This document shows, piece by piece, positions 10,301 to 25,300 of a stretch of DNA of 64,000 nucleotides; the stretch's first letter is position 1; the number at the start of each line of letters is the position of its first letter. This DNA is from Dendrophyllia cribrosa. Taxonomy: Eukaryota; Cnidaria; Anthozoa; Scleractinia; Dendrophylliidae. Below the pieces are notes generated by a model, which was given only the letters and a program-made list of their open reading frames with translations, was not told the DNA's origin and did not search any database. Where the stretch lies: NCBI GenBank assembly GCA_024195265.1, contig JAJLRJ010000001.1, positions 53,765,202-53,829,201 on the forward strand. Direction: 5' to 3'. The position numbers and the translations under genes are program-made.

Positions 10301-13300
10301 TGACTCTCTAAAAGCCTGAAACAGGTTACCCAAGCATACAAAACTGTACATGTATGACAAGTTTCTGTATAAATGGGTACTAGGAAAATCTAATATAAAA
10401 TGCTTGGGAGTAACCCTTTGATCCTCTCCAGAGGGGTGGGTGAAGGAAGCAGTAAATAAGATAATGCCAGAAATTGGGGTCAAGCATTCTATTGTTGATA
10501 ATTTATTTTCTCTCTGATGGTAGGGTGGATCAAGACACTAGATCAGTATTACAACCAGCAGACCAAACACATTCTTGACAATGTAGTTGATGCCCTGCAA
10601 ATTGACAAAAGAAGAAAGTTTATTTGGGCAGAAATATCCTATTTCTCAATGTGGTGGGGAGATGCTGATGATCGAAGAAAAAAGCTTGCCCTAGAGTAAG
10701 TACCATGATTATTAACAGCAGCAATTGCAGGTGAAACAGTTCTTACTTCAATTTGCTGCTCACTGTTATATAATGACCATTATTGTGAAAGATGACAATA
10801 CATGTACATGTGATGTTTATCGTGTCACAAGTTGTCCAGGGCTCAGTCAGATGCTCTAACCACTGAGCTACGAGAGACCCAAGGATACTACTAGGTTCAG
10901 CAATGTCGGAAGCGTCATGTGAGGTGATAAATAAAGAAAGATGGTGACATTTTCTTTGTTCCATGCTCATGACCTGATAAACATTACATCTTTCTCATTT
11001 CATTACCGAGCTTAGAATTTACCATCTGTCTTTAAAACTATTTATCAATCACCATTATTGTTGATTTTGTTCATTAGGCAGCTAAATAATGGTCAGTTGG
11101 AGATTGTTACTGGTGGGTGGGTCATGAATGACGAGGCCAACACTCATTACTATGCCATGCTGGATCAGATGATTGAAGGCCATCAGTGGATTGCAAAAAA
11201 TCTGGGTTTAGGTCAGTTGATCTCATGGCCTTTTATTTTTAGGTAATGCCCTGCACCAAGGAAGGGGCTGGAGGCTGTCAGTTATTGGGATGCAAACATG
11301 GAAAACCTTCTGTATTTAATGAATAAATTTGTTTGGCCAGTTAAAACAGAGGCCTGAGAAAGGAAAGATGTTAAAAAGTTGTGATCAGAAATACTTAATG
11401 TTCAATTAATCAATTTTGTCAAGTGGCAACATTATAGGACACATCATTGTACCAAGCTGTCAATAAGTCTGGGGATGTTGCTACCTACAATATACATAAC
11501 ATGTATGTAACTTCAAGTTCCCATCAACAAATTCTCCTGAAGTACAGTACCTACATGTAATTGTACTCATCTGTAAAAGGTACTGTATTATTATTAATAG
11601 TCTTATGACAGCCCTACTGTACAATGTAAAAGGAAAAAATGTTACGTACAGTAACAACATTTTGAACTTAGCTAAAGAGGCGATATATTATAATAATAAA
11701 TGTTGATTATATTACTAGGAATAAAACCAATGTCTGGGTGGGCCATTGATCCATTTGGACACACGCCCACCATGGCGTACCTTCTGCGACGCATAGGTTT
11801 CCACTCAATGTTGATCCAGAGGACTCATTATCAAGTGAAGAAACATCTTGCTAAAGATAAAAATCTGGAATTCATGTGGAGACAAAATTGGGGTAAGTCT
11901 TTAGTCATTTAGTATAATTTATTCTTTTCCTTCTTGGTAAGCTATGCATGATGCCAAAATTATTACATATAAAAAAATTTTTATTAGTGTGGCAGAACCA
12001 GTAAGGCCAGGCTAGGCCAGGGGTTTATTCTGCTCCTAGAAAAGTGCTCCAGCGCTGATTGTCTTACAGGCTTATTAAAAGCCGGCTTAAGGGGTTAAAT
12101 TATTTTGTGGTTTTATATTAGCAGCTTCAAATGGGTTGTTTATTTAGAAGTAAAATTACCAAAAGACTATTCCATTTTTTTAGGGTATTTAGCTGAAAAC
12201 AATATTAATAATAATATTTAGTTATGGAATTACTTATGATATTTAAGAACTAGTAGTAATAATTTTATTTTTGGTGAAAATGGATTTAAGCCATGCCCCA
12301 GGCTCAAAAGTATGATTTCTTGGGCCTGAGTTACTGTATGTTATGATAACTCATTTTAAACTGGTAAGACCAATCAGTAAACCTAAAGATTAAAGGGGGT
12401 ATGTCATGGCAGTTTTTATGTTTTTGTCTCAGACTGTGCCAAAATTAAAACTGAACATCTTACTTCAAACACGAAATGTTCTTGCAGAACACCAAGAACA
12501 AGATATCAAGTAAATTCTTGTAAAAGAATAAACCATAATCAGTTTTTAACAAATTTCTCAAAATGCATTGAACAAACTTTAAAAAATTGGCCAATTTTTT
12601 CAAGTTGGATCCGTTTCCATCCTGGCCATCTGTAGTCAGAGACACTTGTTTATAGTTTCATTATACTCTTAAAGCAATTTTAAACAAAACTGGACCATTA
12701 TTAATTATTATTTTTGGCTTTTCCACTAATTTAAAAATATCTTTTAGCTTTTTAAAATAACAGTAAAGATGATGTCATAACCCAGTTAAAACTGGTGATC
12801 AGTATATAAATGAATAATATCTGAATTATAACAATCTATAAAATCTCAATTCTAATCTATAAAATCCTTGGGCCTGAGTTATGATAACTTTACATTTTTT
12901 GAATTTCAGATCATGGATCATCAACAGATATGTTTTGCCACATGATGCCATTTTACAGCTATGATGTTCCCCACACATGCGGTCCCGAACCAAAGGTATA
13001 ATCAATGGTATTGTAAGCCTAATGTCTTTCAACCATGACTGCTGTTAAAAGCTTTTACTTACAGAGTTTCACTGAAAATAGAAATGGTGGTTATTGTCAG
13101 GGTAGTCCCTGAAAGGAGTTGGTCGCTAATGAGAGGTCACAAAATTAAGAGCTTCTGCTATTGTTCTAAGAATTTCAAGTTCTATTTATTTCTCATGCGC
13201 ATGAGTTGTGTCACGATTTTGCATGCAAATTTATGCACGCATATTTTAAATTGTGTACTTCTGGTTCATAGCTTTGCCATTTACACTTCCTGTTTAGTGA

Positions 13301-16300
13301 CCTTCCGGCTACTCTCACTTCCGGTAAAACAGCGTTACTGAAGTGTCACGACAACATCTCCTACAACCCTACATTTACTAATGATCACGTTAGGTATATA
13401 TAAGACTTAGACAAATCACTGGCTTCATTGTGGTACAGTCTTCATTTACAAAACATTCAATAGTAAACAACGTGGTTTGCAGGAACGATGACTGAATGAA
13501 GGGAGTAACTCTTCTCCATATTGGACATCTTCTTATGATGTTTAAAATATATCGTAAAACTTTCTTACGCATGCGCATGAGTATAGGCTGCTTGGAGCCT
13601 TTTGTTATTTTTAGATTCGATGACCCCTTTAAGAAATGTTAAGAGTGCTGGTTTATTGTTTTTGCTACTAGATTTGCTGCCAGTTTGATTTCCGTCGCTT
13701 GCCTGGTGGTGGCATCACATGTCCTTGGAGAGTTCCACCTGAAAGAATTGACAACAACAATGTTGCAGAAAGGTACATGTACATGTAAAGCGTGCTCTAC
13801 TTCCGCAACAGTTGATCAGTACCCTTAACACACCTAGAAATATCGGCTTGAAGTATTTCTGATCAGCTATAAAGGATTATCTAATTCATGAAACTTCATG
13901 TATTGACCAGTATTTCTATTACAATTTCTTGTAAATAACCAGAATGAAAAAAGTAAAAATAGGTCCTAATGAAAAGAAAGCACACTTGGCTAAGAAACTT
14001 AAAATGGCATGCATCTTGCATTATATCCTGATTCAAATGCAATAGGGAGTTTAGGAGAAGTTACAAGGTCAACTCTCTCAACTTGGAAGACACCTCAGGG
14101 GATGGCCAAATTTCACTTAATCATTGAGCTAGTCCTAAGGGTATCTGGTTATAAATAGTACATTTATAAACTACAAGTAGTATAAACATCTCATTAACTG
14201 TTGATTTTACATTAATATTTTTGTTGTTTGACAGGTCTAGAATGATACTAGATCAGTACAAAAAGAAAGCACAACTTTACAAGACTAATGTTTTGTTTGT
14301 TCCCTTGGGAGATGACTTTCGTTACGAAACTACATTTGAAACTAATGAGCAATTCACTAATTATCAGGTATTAAATGAAAATCTGCACCTTAGACATGTT
14401 AAATAAGAATAATGTACTGTAAGAGTAAATTAATATACAGGCTATAATAATTTGTACAACAACCATCTCCAACACTGATCCTCTAAAATGACTGTTAGTA
14501 CCTCTGATAGCCCAATTTCGATATATTAAAATTCAACTTTAAACAAAAGACATTACTACGAGGCTTAGGGGAATAAACCGTATAAATCCCTACTATCATT
14601 CCCTTAAGCCTCGTAGTGATATCTTTTGTTTCAAGTTGAATTTTAATTGCTGCGGAACAAGCGCAGCGAGTGAGCAGCAACATAATCAGGATTTAAGAGA
14701 AATATATGAGAAAAAAATATAAGCTACGAAAAATCTCGAATTGATCACTTTTTACCAGAATTCACTGCGCCATGAACACATTTTGGGCCAGAATGCACTG
14801 CGCCACGAACACATTTTGGGCCAGAATGCACTGCGCCACGAACAATAGCCTCGCTTGCTGCTTCAAGCTGTTGGCTGCGAGATTTGTAATATTTTGGTCC
14901 AACATGTCCCAGTCGAAATCGGAACTCAAGTGTCGAAGACTACCGCGAGTTGAGCGAGGACTGTGAGGCATGGCGATAGCACCGTTGGATAGCAAAGATT
15001 TTCGAAAATTGTACGGAATAAAAGACAAATTTATTTTGAAATCACTCCGACAGCGGTCGATGAGACTGAACTGAGCTGAGCCCGTGGGGACGCGAAACCT
15101 GAGCTGAGTACGTGGAGACGCGAATACGATACGGCTGGCTGGTAACGCAACATACTCACTATCAATAATTAACCTAAATTTTCACATCTTCCTCGTGGTG
15201 AACGCGTCCTGTTTGCTCAACAATATTCTACAGACATTGCAAGAACTTGATGCATGGATTACAAAACAAATTAGTCTTAATATCGGCTGGAGTTTTCGTC
15301 GATTCATCCCGTTTACATTTGCCTTGCTTCCCCTCAAAAAACGAAAGACAAAATTCTGTAATACCAGCGACATGATTAAACAGCATTATTACAACAAATT
15401 TACTGCAGCAATTACTATCTTTTGGATACACTAGTATAATTATCGAAATTGGGCTATTGGTATACAAAAATTGTTTTACCTTTATTAACCCTTTCATTCA
15501 CAGAGTTAAACCTGGTCCTTTAACCTCCTGTACACCCATGATAGTGCTAGAAAAATAAAAGGTTATTATAATCAGTTTTGACCTAGTTTATTGTTTGTTG
15601 TAATCTTGTTTCACAGAGACTTATGGACCATATAAATTCTCATCCAGAGCTGAAGGCAAAGGTAACTGGACTTATAGTGTATAGTTCAGAATTTTGGTAT
15701 ATATAAAGGCCCCAGTGGTTGGATAACAGTACCCACTGGATAAATCTCTATTCAGTAGTCAAATAACATGTCACACTTCTCTGCTGCTTGGTGATTTATC
15801 TGGTTAATAGTGCTGAGCAATTGAGGCCTGTGTTACAAAATTAATTGTACATACATGTGAATTATACTGCATTATAATAAATTTCAGTTGATTAATGCCA
15901 AGTAAAAGTGAAGTAAAAATTGCATTTTTCCATAGGTGCAATTTGGGACTCTAAGTGATTATTTCAATGCTCTGTATAAAACCACAGGTATGTATGAATT
16001 CATAATTTTTAACATGTACATATCCACAAATTAATATAATTATTCGTAATAAAGCAGTAGATAATAACTGTTATACAAAAATAATTACACAATTATGCAC
16101 ATTCAGTTTTGAGTTCTTGAAAATCAGAACATTGTTTTCATCTGATCTATTAAAGCCCTAACAGGTAAATGTATATCCTCTAGCTGAATTATTGATCAAT
16201 TATTGTGAGTACCAGTGCTTCAATTTTCAATTTTTATGCTATTACATGTATATAATAAAAATGTTTTGTATAGACCATAGTAATGGAGGCATGCTTATTA

Positions 16301-19300
16301 TAATTGCCCTTTGGACTGTAATTGAACAAAATTTCTGGTTTCAATGTGGCCTCTGCCATCATTGTTTCCTCAGACAAGAAACTTTGCTTCTCATTGTCTG
16401 TCTTCCCAGCTCTCAGGGAAACAACAAAATGTTGGGAGTAACCCTGTTGCAGACTAGCAACCCATCTGAGCCGGGTTGTTCAAAGTGCGATAAAGCTAAC
16501 CCAGGATTAGCGACAATTTTGAATTCTAGTTAAACAACTGAACAACTGAAAATTTTCAAAAATTTTCTGCCTTTCAGTTTCGACTTTAACTTGTCTTCAC
16601 TACTGGCTACAAAAGACCTTTTAAAAACTTTTTTAAACAGAGAAATGAAATCCTCGGTTAACTTTTAATCCGGGATTAGCGTTCATCTGCTTTTGAACAA
16701 CCGGGTCCAGGGTTATTAAAGTGCACCTAAACCCTAATTTTTTTTTTCTTTTAATCAACTCAATGTATTCAATGTCGAATAGTAAAATATTTCTTGTTTT
16801 TACCGTCGCGTTAGTGAGTTATAGAGATTTGAATTTACAAAATGCTAATTAGATGACGTCATATGCAGACTTTACCATTATTTCTACATCAATTTACAAT
16901 ACGCAGTTCACAGCTTAAGGATAATCAATTTAAGAAATAATGAATAAAAACTGTTTATAGTCAACTGATTTGTAAAAAAATATTACTTGGTGGAAACAAG
17001 TAGTTGTATAATAATTGTATAATAATTGAGTCTGCATTTGACGTCATCTAATTAGCATTTAGTAAATTCAAATCTCTATAACTCACTAACGCGACGTTAA
17101 AAACAAGAAATATTTCAGTATTCGACTTTTTAACGTACATTGAGTTGATTAACAGAAAAAAAAATTGGGGTTTAGGTGCACTTTAAATAACACTCCTATT
17201 TGCTTAGTGCTGCATAAACTGGAGCTAATGGCCAGCCCTGATGAGACATCTGGTTGATTAACATGGGCTTCTAACTTACATGTACAGATCAAATTTATTT
17301 AATTAGCAATAAAAACACACCACACATACATTTATCCATGCCAGTTGAAGGTTCTTGGCAAACAGAAGAGAAGTAGCCATTTCATACCTAGGCATCACCT
17401 GATGCAGATCACCTTCTTTTTAGCCATATCCTGAGGTTAGTGTCATAGCTAATATAATAAAACTGAATACCATTTTTTTGTAGGTACGGAGCCTGGAAGT
17501 CAACCAAAAAATTTTCCTGCTCTGAGTGGAGATTTCTACACTTATGCTGACAGGTGAGTACAGGAACAAATAATTATGTGCCAACTTGAATCATGGAGCT
17601 CAGCTAAATGGAATTTGGGGATAGCTTTTAGTAAACTGGGCCAATAATTGAGGCCTCAACTTCTACAAGGACAGGCATTTTAAAATTCTGATCGGAGAGA
17701 CATTTTTGCACTTATGAAACGTAATAATCAATGCTTGTACAAAATTTATGAACTTGCAATCACACAATTTTTCAAATAGCTGAAATATTAATTCTTGTAC
17801 ACAGGGATGATCATTACTGGAGTGGTTACTACACATCAAGACCATTTTACAAAAACATGGACAGAGTGTTGGAGTCACACCACAGGTATTGTACATGTAA
17901 ATGTAACTGAATGATGCTTGTCTGATTGTGATTCACATCACAGCAGCTTTGGGAGATGTAGTTTAGCAGTGTAAAGAATGCCATTGTTGTACCAAAGTTA
18001 TTTATATACATGTAGTCAAGCCTCACATTATAAAAGAACGCTCTTGGTACCATATGAAAGTATCCAGTTTTCATGCAGTATATGCCAGTCTCATATACGT
18101 GTGAATCCAAAACAATATCTCATGCACACAGGCCATCACGCCTGACTTGCTTTATACAAATCCGGACTACTTGTCTTCGACAATGTTTGAATGTCATTGT
18201 TCGGCATTGTTCGGAAGTTGTCAGAACATCTTCAAAATCTTCAAAATCTTAGGAAAAGTTGGCAGGTATACAGTGTATAGTGCCTACTTCTGGGAAGACG
18301 TTGACAGTGTGGGGAGTATAGTCGCCACATAGTATGTAGCTTGGACCCAAATGAGTGTCAGCTTAATAGAGGTGTAGCTAAGAAAAAACTTAGCAGGCTC
18401 ATTAACAAGCCCAGCCGGTTTTTCTGGCTTGTTCACCTTCAAAATCACCTCAAGTCTTTGTTTTCTAGTGACTTTTTAGCTGGAGATAAGTTCTCTTTCA
18501 GCTGGTGAAATAAGTCGGTAGCTGTCTCATAGCTACATCCCTGTGTCGACTGTAGTATTACACACATTGTTGGGAAAGTCAAACAAAAATAAACATGATG
18601 TGAATTATGTTCCTGTTCTAAAAATAAGTTTGTGCACAGTCTTCTTAGTGCCATGGATTTAATTAGTGTTCATTTACATTGTAACAATAAAGTAGTGCAT
18701 AATTTATTAAAATTGTGATTATTATCATGTCCATTTTGAAGGGCTGCTGAAATAATTTTTTCCTTGGCTGAATCCCATGCTCGGCATCATGGAAGTTCAA
18801 GCTTTGCTGTGGAGCAACTGTATGGCCTGCTGACAAATTCACGCCAGAATTTGGGCTTGTTTCAACATCATGATGGCATCACTGGAACAGCCAAGGACTT
18901 TGTAGTGGTTGATTATGCCACAAGGTGTGTGTTAACTTCTGACTTTTGTTGCTAGTCACTGATTCTTATCATGTGTAACTTAGTTTGCAACTATGCACAT
19001 TATGTTTGTGTTGTGGAAATTGGTAGTATTGTTGTGATTAAGGCTAACGTTTTGTGTCTTTATACAATGACATGTATGTGCCCTACTAAATAGTTAATAA
19101 ATCTGTCAAAGAAGCTGCCAACCATCAATCAATCAATCAATCAATCAATCAAATTGGTACCGACCAATCTGTCAATGATGTCAGTCAGTCAATCAATCAA
19201 CATGTACAAAACACATTTCTCCAGAATTGTTCTCCTGGTCCCCTTTTCAGATTGTGATTTAGTTTATTTATAGTTTAGGATAACTCAACTGTATTACTTA

Positions 19301-22300
19301 CAAGCGACGTTGCAATCAACAGAATGCTGCGTTCTTTGAATGACATGCAGCGAGTGATACAGGACTCCGCACATTTCTTGTTGACGTCTGACAAGTCACA
19401 GCACAAGGCACCAGACCCAGTCCTACCTCCTCTTAAGTTTGTATGTACCCTTCATTCCTGCTGCAATATTACTCATTAATTAACTCTTGTATGAGATTAA
19501 GTCAAGATTTTAGCCAGAAGGGTGTCTGAATATCCTATGGATGGCCAATTATTATTGTTAACTAAATCATGGACAATACACAAAAATAATAAAAGAAATT
19601 GGATGAGGGGGATCACACCACCAGAATTTCTATCTGTTAGCTTATTTTTATGTGCAGTGCCCAAAGGCCCAGGCACAAAGTGCAACTTTTCTCGCAATGT
19701 TGTGCGCAACAAGATTTTTTTTAGGGTGTCACACAATGCAATTTGTTGCGTGCAACATCACAAAAGTAGAACTTAATTCTAGTTTGCAACTGTTGCGTGC
19801 AAACACCAAACAGCGAGTGTAATTCCTTAGAATTACAGCCACCACTTTACAATCGACACGTTTTCTTGTCCTTACTGCCAATCCATAAACTCAAACTCTC
19901 ACTGGTGAGGAAATTTTGCCTGGCAGTGCATTTTCAAGTACTTTGATTATTTTTTAGAACAAGCTGAATTTATTGTTCAACTTATCTTATCATTTTCCTA
20001 CACTCTCACCTAGGGAGAAAACAGACTTGCTCAAGATTCATTACCTACAAAAGACGTCATAGCATTGTCCGACACACCAAGGTACTTGAGTATTCTATTG
20101 TAACAGTTGTTCTTTGTAGTGATGGTTTACTGGATGGACAGGTAAAAAATAATTATTACAAGTCCACAGGTGCAAGTAGGCTTTCTCAAAGTCCATTTTG
20201 TTCTGAGTGTCGTTCTCATAAGTCGACTTGTGGGCAAGTCCATAGTACAAACTGTACTGCAGGGCAGCACACCAAAGTTGTGCATAGTGATCAATTTTAA
20301 CATTTAAATCAACCAAGATAGTGACACTGTTGGGAAAGTCAACTTTGGAGTGACTGAGAATCAAACCAAACTGCTCTTGATACTCCAATGAATCATGGGA
20401 AGGCATAAATTATTGCAACCACCAATGCATGAATTATCACAGCTACATGTACTGCATGTATTAAATTGCAGGTGCATAATGCAAACACTATTACATAAAA
20501 CATTACAGTTGCTCTTGAAATGTAAAGTAGGACAACTTTGTGTGAGATATTATTCTTTTGAAATTGCTTTCAAGGCTGTGACAATTTGAAAGGCCAGTAT
20601 GTGTCGGTTCCTGAGCTCTTAGAAATAAATGTTGATTTTGTTGGAAGTTGAGTATGATTTAACACAATTATACTTTATCTTGTAACAGGGCAGTAGTGTT
20701 GTACAATTCGTTGACAACAGCAAGAGAACAAGTTGTTAGTCTCCACATCTCAGATCCAGCAGTAATGGTATGGATGATATGTTTTCTTCAATAGTCTCTT
20801 TACATTAATGGATCTTACAACAAACTTCTTAACTTTCTACTCTTGTTACTTGTTAATGCACAGAACAAAGAGCATATCACAGCATACAAGAATGCAGAAT
20901 TTGGAAAACACTTATTTTATTATCTTCTTATTGCTCTTGACCATTCTTGATCAAATTATTGCGTCGACGAAGGAGACGCTTCCTAATCTTGTCGGCTAAG
21001 CGGAACGAATCGAGAAATGTGTCGGTACCAAATCTGCGCCATTTTGAAACGTCACAATAGTATCCAGCATTCTTAGCGCGTCGTCTAGGCTAAGCGGAAC
21101 GAATCGAGAAAAGTGTCGGTACCAAATCTGCGCCATTTTGAAACGTCACAATAGTATCCAGCATCGCGTGGAAATCAGGCATCATCCTGGGGAGCTGGGG
21201 TTCCGAAATGTCACATGTGAATAATCTATTTGTCTTGATTTAGTTTCGGATATTTTCCCGATTTTGGAATCGTACGGCTCAATATTTCAATGCCTAGTAA
21301 AAGTACGCAGTGGAAAAATTGGACGAAGGTTCTTCTCCGGACCAAGTAAGTTGTTGGGTCTCTTTGGAATCCCGGCGTAGCTAATCGAACGAATCCGAAC
21401 CAAAAACCAATCGAACCCAATCGAACTAAATCGTTCGATTGGAGTTCGATTGGTTCGGCAATCGAACATAATCGAACTGGAACTTTTGGGTGAGTTCGAT
21501 TAAGTTCGATTACCGAATCCAATCGAACCCAATCGAGGCGGTTGGTTCGATTTTGTTCGGTGGAAGAATTTCACCCTTTAACTGATCCTTTACTAGCGGA
21601 GCAATTGTGAGAGATATTAACACATTTCAATTAACTAAAATCTTTATTGTTACGGTGATTCGAAATTGATTAATTTACAATATAACATGAACAGCTCAGT
21701 ACTTCATATCGCTCGGAATAACACCGAACGGGGATAATATTAAAATGTTTATACCGTCGTCGGTAAAGTTTTGGATAGATTACTAAAAAACGACCACTGC
21801 AACTGGATCTGGACGCACGCAACGGTGTACAGTGTGTACAGAATAGTTACCACTAACGCTAAAAGTGTTCTCATTACCTCAAAGTAGATTTCTATTAAAA
21901 CTGCAAGTGGTGTTTGCAGAAGCTGCTGCAAAATGCAAGCAATGTAAGCTAGACTTTCAATGTTAGAACAGTTCATTAAATGTAACAAAAATAAGACTAA
22001 CGCCAACAACAAAATTTTTTTCTCAACATCATAATCTATAAAGTAAACAAAGTATGGATTGTTCCTGCGCTCGTCCGCTTTGGTGTTCGGTTCTTCTGCT
22101 GGTTTTGGGATATCCGGAATGGAAGCGACGTAAGTGGAGTACTTTAAAGTGGTTAAAGATGTGGAAGATGAATCCGATGATGTTGATGTTTGATCTTGAA
22201 CGAGGTCGGTGTCTGTGGTATGTTCCCTTGACGTGCTGTTGGCCCTATCGGCCTTTGATCGCTCCGTCAAAACTCTTTCAACGAAAACTTAACTTATAAC

Positions 22301-25300
22301 TTACTTGACCGCAATGCTTTGTTTCAGACCAGATTAAACTAGTTTTATATTTCCGATTGTTGAGGTGTTCGATTATGTTCGATGAGTTCGATTACGTTCG
22401 ATTGTTGAAGCGTTCGATTACCGAACGTTCGATTGCGTTCGATTGGCAAAATTTTTCGGTGAGTTCGATTAAGTTCGATTACCGAACCCAATCGAACCCA
22501 ATCGAGCGATTGAGTTCGATACGCCGGGTGGAATCAAGCAAGAAGTTACAGATTTTCCTCGCTGCCGTTCTGGTATGTTTTGAATGTTCTATCTTGATTT
22601 TGCTGTGGTTCTCTGCCTGATTTGGGAAGCTTTCACCTAAATACCGACGTCGTTCTTCGCGATGTTCTACGGTACGGTGCAATTCGCTTATGTCTTGTAG
22701 CAATAATTCACTGACCGGCCGCGCCAGGCGAACGCAGATAATTTAACTTTACAGTGCTCGAAATTGCGCCTGTATCGGGCGCATTTGCGACTAAAGATTT
22801 CGCAGTTTTGTGACTAAAATTTGTCTAGCTAATAAAGGAATTATATTCAACAGTCTTGTGTCTTACTTGCATTTTATCCGAAAAATCTTGCGAAATTTCA
22901 CGTTGAATGTTGCGTGACTTAAACGTCGAAATTTCTCATTTCCGGTTCCGGTATTGGTACATGTACTGAGGAGTATGATTTCAGAATCGGAGAAATAACC
23001 GAAATGAAATCAAGACAAATATACTATTTATATGTCGGAAAAATCTGAGACCTTTCGGAGTACACAGCACGGCAGGATTTTGCCCGATTCCACGGCGATA
23101 GCGTGAATTTGTTTGATGACGGCCCGACGTTTTTGCCTGCGTGACATATCTCGCGACATAGCCCTTTTCAACAGTGGCTGAATTAATTCATGAAACTGAG
23201 GTACTAGGCTAAGACGAGGTGCCACGGGATAAGGAGACGCACTATAATCTATGATTACTACTAGTATTTTGGTTAAAAGTAATGTGATTTATCTGCTTGT
23301 TCAAACTCTTTCGTAAAGGCACTAGGTGTGGTTAAGCCACGGCAGCAATAATTTTCCAACTCGTTTGTGGTTTTTCATCCTTTCAGGTGAGTGATAGTGA
23401 TGGAAATGAAGTTCCAAGTCAAGTGAATGTATGGTGGGATCATAGGAACAGAATATCAACTGCCAAATATGAAGTAAGGTTCAATTTATCATTGAATGCC
23501 GTGGGAAAAGCAAAATAGTTGCACAGTGTTATTCACAAAGGATCAATCAACAAAACCGTGTCAGGAAATTTTGATATTTAAGATATTTTTTCCCGCAGCA
23601 ACCATTTACCTAACATGTCAACATGTCTCCTGGCCGTCACTAACATTATATTTTTAGCGAAAACTACATTTATTATGCTTTCTATTGAGATATAGTTCGT
23701 CATATTACTCTTCAAACTGGCCAGTGTACACATTTTGTTCCGAAGGACACCCACAAAGGTTGGGAATACCCTTAATTGTACACAATTGGGTCAAGCCTAG
23801 GGTGTGTGAGCTCTATGGGCACATTCTACTAGAACTAGGACTATTCTGAAATTGGAATACTCACTGAGGAATGATGTTAAACAAGTGGCATGCAGTGTCA
23901 GTCCTAAGCAAACGTTGTATATTCTTAACTGTTTGTTAGTAGTGCAATGTAGATTTCTCAGGAACAATCACATTTAAAAAAACTAGGAAATGTTACTTGT
24001 CCACTAAGTATATTATTGATGTTGTTTCTTTCTTCTTCAGGTTGTTTTTCTAGCTAAAGTTCCTCCGTTGGCTTTGACCACATATTTTGTGTCATCAGGC
24101 CTGGGGTCAAAACTCAGTGAGCGTTCTTCTATCACAGCGTATAACCCTGGCGATGCTTCTCAAAACTTATGGTGAGAAATTTTAGTTCTGGAATTACTCT
24201 GGCTATAAAAAAACAGTTGAACATCCCGCTATTTAAACACGAAGTTCCGGTATAAAAGGCTTAGCTCCTCCCCCATTTCACACCTTTTGGGTGTGGAATG
24301 CAAATTAAGGCATCTTTCAGTCACCAAACGTGGTTAACTTGCGCATCCTTAAAATAAAATTTGCTTCAAAAATCTAATTAAAGTAAGATTTTACCTAAGC
24401 AAAAAAAGAAATAGAAGTTCATAAAGACTTCTGATATAACTTTAATAAAGTTTTTCCAAATTGTGTTAGCAATGGTCTTACAGCTGTAGTAATGACGCGT
24501 GTTTTTTGTCAGTTGTTCATGCTTCAGTGGTTGGTTGATTGACGACTGGAGGTGAAAATGGCAGGCCAGGCTCCTTTTATACGGGAACTTCGTGTTTAAA
24601 ATTTGTAAACCAAAACACTATTTCATATTTATGACTTTCAGTTGGACAACCTGTATGTGGACTTGTTGTTCCAAGGTTGTAAGACAACATGAACTGCTAG
24701 AAATTTTTTAAGAGAATGTGATCATCACAATACAGTTATACAGCAACTGAAGAAGTTGCTATTAGAACCTGAAAAAATTTTTCAGGCCTCAACATGTTTC
24801 AAATCCATGACCTTTGCGATTCTGGTGCAAATGCTCTACCACTGAGCTACAAGGCCAGATGGAAATTTGTTGCAAACTTAGTGTTTTAAATGAAGTTGAC
24901 ACTAAAAACGTATTATTTATAGTTGGTTTTCTGGGACCAGATTACCAAGCCTTCCTAAGTTAAAATGTTTCCTAAGTATTTTTTCTTCACAATACCCATA
25001 ATATTATTCCAAAAATAGGCTATTTTTAAGAAAAAGTTCTTAGCATCCACCTTAACTTAGGAGTGAATCCAGGTCTTTGGTTTTTTTATTCAGTAACTTA
25101 ATTAAAACAGTTATTTTACCTTCTTAGGGAGGGATTTAAATTGGATGTGAAGCAATCTGGAGAAGAAAATATTATTTTAGAAAATGATGTCATCAAAGTT
25201 GAATTTGACAGTCATAGAGGTCTTCTGAAGGTAAATTTGCTGCATAATGCACTGTGTATTCCTTTCACCATTATCACCATTACCATCATCATCGTCGTCA

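Noticed and set aside
21749..22270. 173-174 codon minus-strand open frame as a stand-alone gene
   Set aside because: It has no ATG near its start, lies between repeat blocks inside a MAN2A1 intron, and shows no splice acceptor or domain I recognise. Kept only as part of a repeat finding.
24720..24858. tRNA gene on the minus strand
   Set aside because: The D-arm is tRNA-like, but the rest is a SINE tail and the acceptor stem does not form.
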